DNA of 64,000 bases from Lutimonas zeaxanthinifaciens (GTDB taxonomy: Bacteria; Bacteroidota; Bacteroidia; Flavobacteriales; Flavobacteriaceae): NCBI RefSeq assembly GCF_030503675.1, contig NZ_CP129964.1, positions 744,001 to 808,000 on the forward strand, in the 5' to 3' direction. The translations under genes were made by a program, and so were the position numbers. The notes under the pieces were generated by a model. That model was given only the letters and a program-made list of their open reading frames with translations. It searched no databases and was not told where the DNA came from. Every line of letters begins with the position of its first letter. Positions within the stretch are counted from its first letter, which is position 1. This document shows, in pieces, positions 62,331 through 64,000 of the stretch.

Positions 62331-62657
62331 GATATTTTGTGGTTTTAAGGTTAGTGTTTTAAAAAGGAACGATTGTATTGAAAAGGATCGAACGGGAAAA
62401 GGTTTGGTTTGTTGATTCACCGGTAATTTCCTTTAAAATAGAAGACGAAATAATAAAAGATGGATTGTTTCTGAAAATGATTTAGGACGAACTGACCTAT
62501 TTATATTTCAAGGGTATATAATTTTTTACCGAAGGTATTCTTAAGAATGGACGATATTTGACAAGAATACCAACTTGCTGAGGAGGGAGAAGTAAAAAGA
62601 AACTTTGAGAAGGAATTTTAACCAATAGTTACTTCACCTCCGTTTATGCAAACAAAA

Positions 62658-62792
62658 TTAGATTTTTGGGCAATTACTACAATTAAACTTCCCTTTTTTC
62701 TTGTATTTTTTACAACACTTCGTTTTTTTCTTTGGCGAATCCATATCAATACAGTTGTAATCAAATACCGTGTAGTAAGAAGTGGTGGTCAT
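62658..62792 (-). CDS. Tiny cysteine-rich, lysine-rich protein (44 residues)
   Basis: A 44-codon frame on the minus strand, ATG at 62792. It begins MTTTSYYTVFDYNCIDMDSP and ends with the block KCCKKYKKKGKFNCSNCP plus KI. A CC...C..C arrangement inside a lysine run suggests a small zinc- or nucleic-acid-binding protein, but that is inference. Support for it being real is the near-consensus promoter upstream (TTG, 19 bases, TACTTTTG) with a 37-base A-rich leader. Similar short Lys/Cys proteins are common in flavobacterial genomes in my recollection. It diverges from sucA. Confidence 0.68.
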   Translation of the reverse strand: MTTTSYYTVFDYNCIDMDSPKKKTKCCKKYKKKGKFNCSNCPKI

Positions 62793-62835
62793 ATCTTATT
62801 CTTTATTTTTATTTAAACTAATTCTAAATAAGAAG

Positions 62836-62865
62836 CAAAAGTAACTATTTTATTCTGTTGTGCAA
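62836..62865 (-). promoter_or_regulatory. Near-consensus Bacteroidota promoter for the tiny cysteine-rich gene
   Basis: On the minus strand TTG (62863-62865) is followed by a 19-base spacer and TACTTTTG (62836-62843), matching TTG-N19-TAnnTTTG. The predicted transcription start is near 62830. Confidence 0.7.
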
Positions 62866-63060
62866 CTGATTTAAATCAATTTTTCAAGGATTTTTTGTTG
62901 CTCTTTTCAGTAAGCTTTATAGTCCTTAAAATTTTTCCCGGATTCTTTACGAAATGGTCCAAATGTAGCTTTGAGAGACAACGATTACCTATTTGATTTG
63001 TTCGTTCATCAAAAAATGACATTTATCATATTTTTTACATCTTTTTATGGTAAAACATCT

Positions 63061-63068
63061 TATTTTTG
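63061..63068 (+). promoter_or_regulatory. Putative -7 element of the sucA promoter
   Basis: TATTTTTG matches TAnnTTTG, 33 bases before the sucA ATG. The -33 region is T-rich but lacks TTTG. The rest of the 62793-63101 gap is AT-rich and holds the two divergent promoters only. Confidence 0.45.
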
Positions 63069-63101
63069 TCAATCATTTCGTTAATATTGAAGTAGTAGTT
63101 C

Positions 63102-64000
63102 ATGGATAGGTTTTCCTTTTTAAATACTGTACATACCGGGTTTATAGAAGATTTGTATCAGCAATACCTGAAAGATCCTGACGCTGTTGAACCGAGCTGG
63201 AGAAGTTTTTTTCAAGGCTATGATCTGGCAAACTCAGACTATAGCCTGGAGGAGGAAGAACCAGAGGTTGAGATTCCGCAACAGGTTTATAAAGAGTTTA
63301 AGGTTATTGAGTTGATTAACGGATACAGGACCCGAGGGCATCTATTTACGAAAACGAATCCTGTTAGAAACAGGCGTACATATACCCCCACTCTTGATAT
63401 TGAAAATTTTGGATTATCCAAAGAAGACCTTGACTCTGTATTTAATGCAGGTAGCATTCTTGGGCTTCAACCGACAACGCTTTCTGAAATAATAAAGCAC
63501 CTTGAACGAATTTATTGTGATTCAATTGGGATTGAATATATGTTTATCCGAAATCCGGAAGAGATTCAGTGGTGGCAAAACAAGCTAAATGAAAATGATA
63601 ACCATCCTGATTATGAGATAAGCACAAAAAAATACATTTTATCCAAACTTACTCAGGCGGTTACATTTGAGCAGTTTCTTCAAACCAAATATGTGGGTCA
63701 GAAGCGATTTTCATTAGAAGGTGGAGAAACCCTTATCCCGGCGCTAGGAGGTCTGTTCAGAATAGCTGCAGAACGTTATGATGTTGATGAATTTGTTTTG
63801 GGAATGGCCCACAGGGGAAGATTGAATACTCTGGTCAATATTTTCAGAAAACCGATCAGGGAACTTTTCAACGAGTTTGATGGTAAAGATTATGATGAAG
63901 ACGATTTTGACGGGGATGTAAAATACCATCTGGGATCCACGATCAAGAAAACACTCAAAAGCAACAAACAGATTACGATGAACCTGGTGCCAAACCCTTC
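63102..64000 (+). CDS. sucA: 2-oxoglutarate dehydrogenase E1 component, N-terminal part (runs off window)
   Basis: The frame is open from ATG 63102 to the last base (299 complete codons). It encodes the thiamine-diphosphate-dependent E1 of the 2-oxoglutarate dehydrogenase complex, the TCA-cycle step to succinyl-CoA. It begins with the short E1 N-terminal helix region (FLNTVHTGFIEDLYQQYL, then PDAVEPSWRSFFQGYD). Further on are VIELINGYRTRGHL, FLQTKYVGQKRFSLEGGE, and GMAHRGRLNTL, which carries the conserved thiamine-domain histidine. About two thirds of the protein lies beyond the window; sucB would be expected next. Confidence 0.95.
   Translation, partial: MDRFSFLNTVHTGFIEDLYQQYLKDPDAVEPSWRSFFQGYDLANSDYSLEEEEPEVEIPQQVYKEFKVIELINGYRTRGHLFTKTNPVRNRRTYTPTLDIENFGLSKEDLDSVFNAGSILGLQPTTLSEIIKHLERIYCDSIGIEYMFIRNPEEIQWWQNKLNENDNHPDYEISTKKYILSKLTQAVTFEQFLQTKYVGQKRFSLEGGETLIPALGGLFRIAAERYDVDEFVLGMAHRGRLNTLVNIFRKPIRELFNEFDGKDYDEDDFDGDVKYHLGSTIKKTLKSNKQITMNLVPNP

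Overview
The window is a chromosomal segment of a Bacteroidota genome, most likely a marine Flavobacteriaceae. The signs are moderate-to-low GC, A-rich leaders with few strong Shine-Dalgarno sites, several copies of the Bacteroidota -7 promoter element TAnnTTTG, many short lipoprotein signals, a TonB energy transducer, and numerous VCBS/FG-GAP, ASPIC/UnbV and CarboxypepD_reg-like proteins. I saw no rRNA, tRNA, insertion sequence, prophage or CRISPR array. Coding density is high. The window starts inside a class III nucleotide cyclase gene and ends inside sucA.

Layout. 1-6 kb: cyclase fragment, FAS1 lipoprotein, MFS transporter, DUF1295 membrane enzyme, and a Tat-signal 'hitch-hiker' subunit next to a GMC flavo-oxidoreductase with a probable Fe-S cysteine cluster. 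6-12.5 kb (minus strand): a tightly overlapping Bat/MoxR operon (MoxR, DUF58, DUF4381-like, BatA, a BatB-BatC fusion, BatD). 12.7-22.2 kb: scattered metabolic genes, namely GH53 galactanase, a creatininase-family amidohydrolase, alpha-carbonic anhydrase, a Gfo/Idh/MocA oxidoreductase, L-serine ammonia-lyase, a saccharopine-dehydrogenase-like enzyme and an alpha/beta-hydrolase lipoprotein.

22.3-42.8 kb is the unusual part. A 1130-residue VCBS/UnbV lipoprotein diverges from a plus-strand run of eleven genes. In order these are a CRTAC1-type VCBS/UnbV lipoprotein, a mono-heme propeller lipoprotein, a three-CxxCH YVTN-propeller/MauG-type protein, a Reg_prop-type propeller, a RidA-fold protein without the usual arginine, two LivJ/LivK-type binding proteins with no permease, a 1186-residue TPR/VCBS/UnbV fusion, a second CRTAC1-type protein, an asparagine-synthetase-like ATP-dependent ligase without a glutaminase nucleophile, and a radical SAM enzyme. 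Spacing is tight and several genes overlap, so this looks like one functional unit. I propose an envelope redox and maturation system; its substrate is unknown.

42.8-64 kb: DUF481 outer-membrane protein; a YbbA/YbbP-type ABC system divergent from a TesA-type SGNH esterase (the E. coli tesA/ybbA/ybbP arrangement); outer-membrane and envelope proteins (patatin/BamA-type phospholipase, SYLF protein, beta-barrel proteins); small hypotheticals; TonB; two MacB-type permeases plus a MacA-type adaptor without a linked ATPase; a conserved-looking secreted protein; a tiny cysteine-rich protein behind a near-consensus promoter; and the start of sucA.
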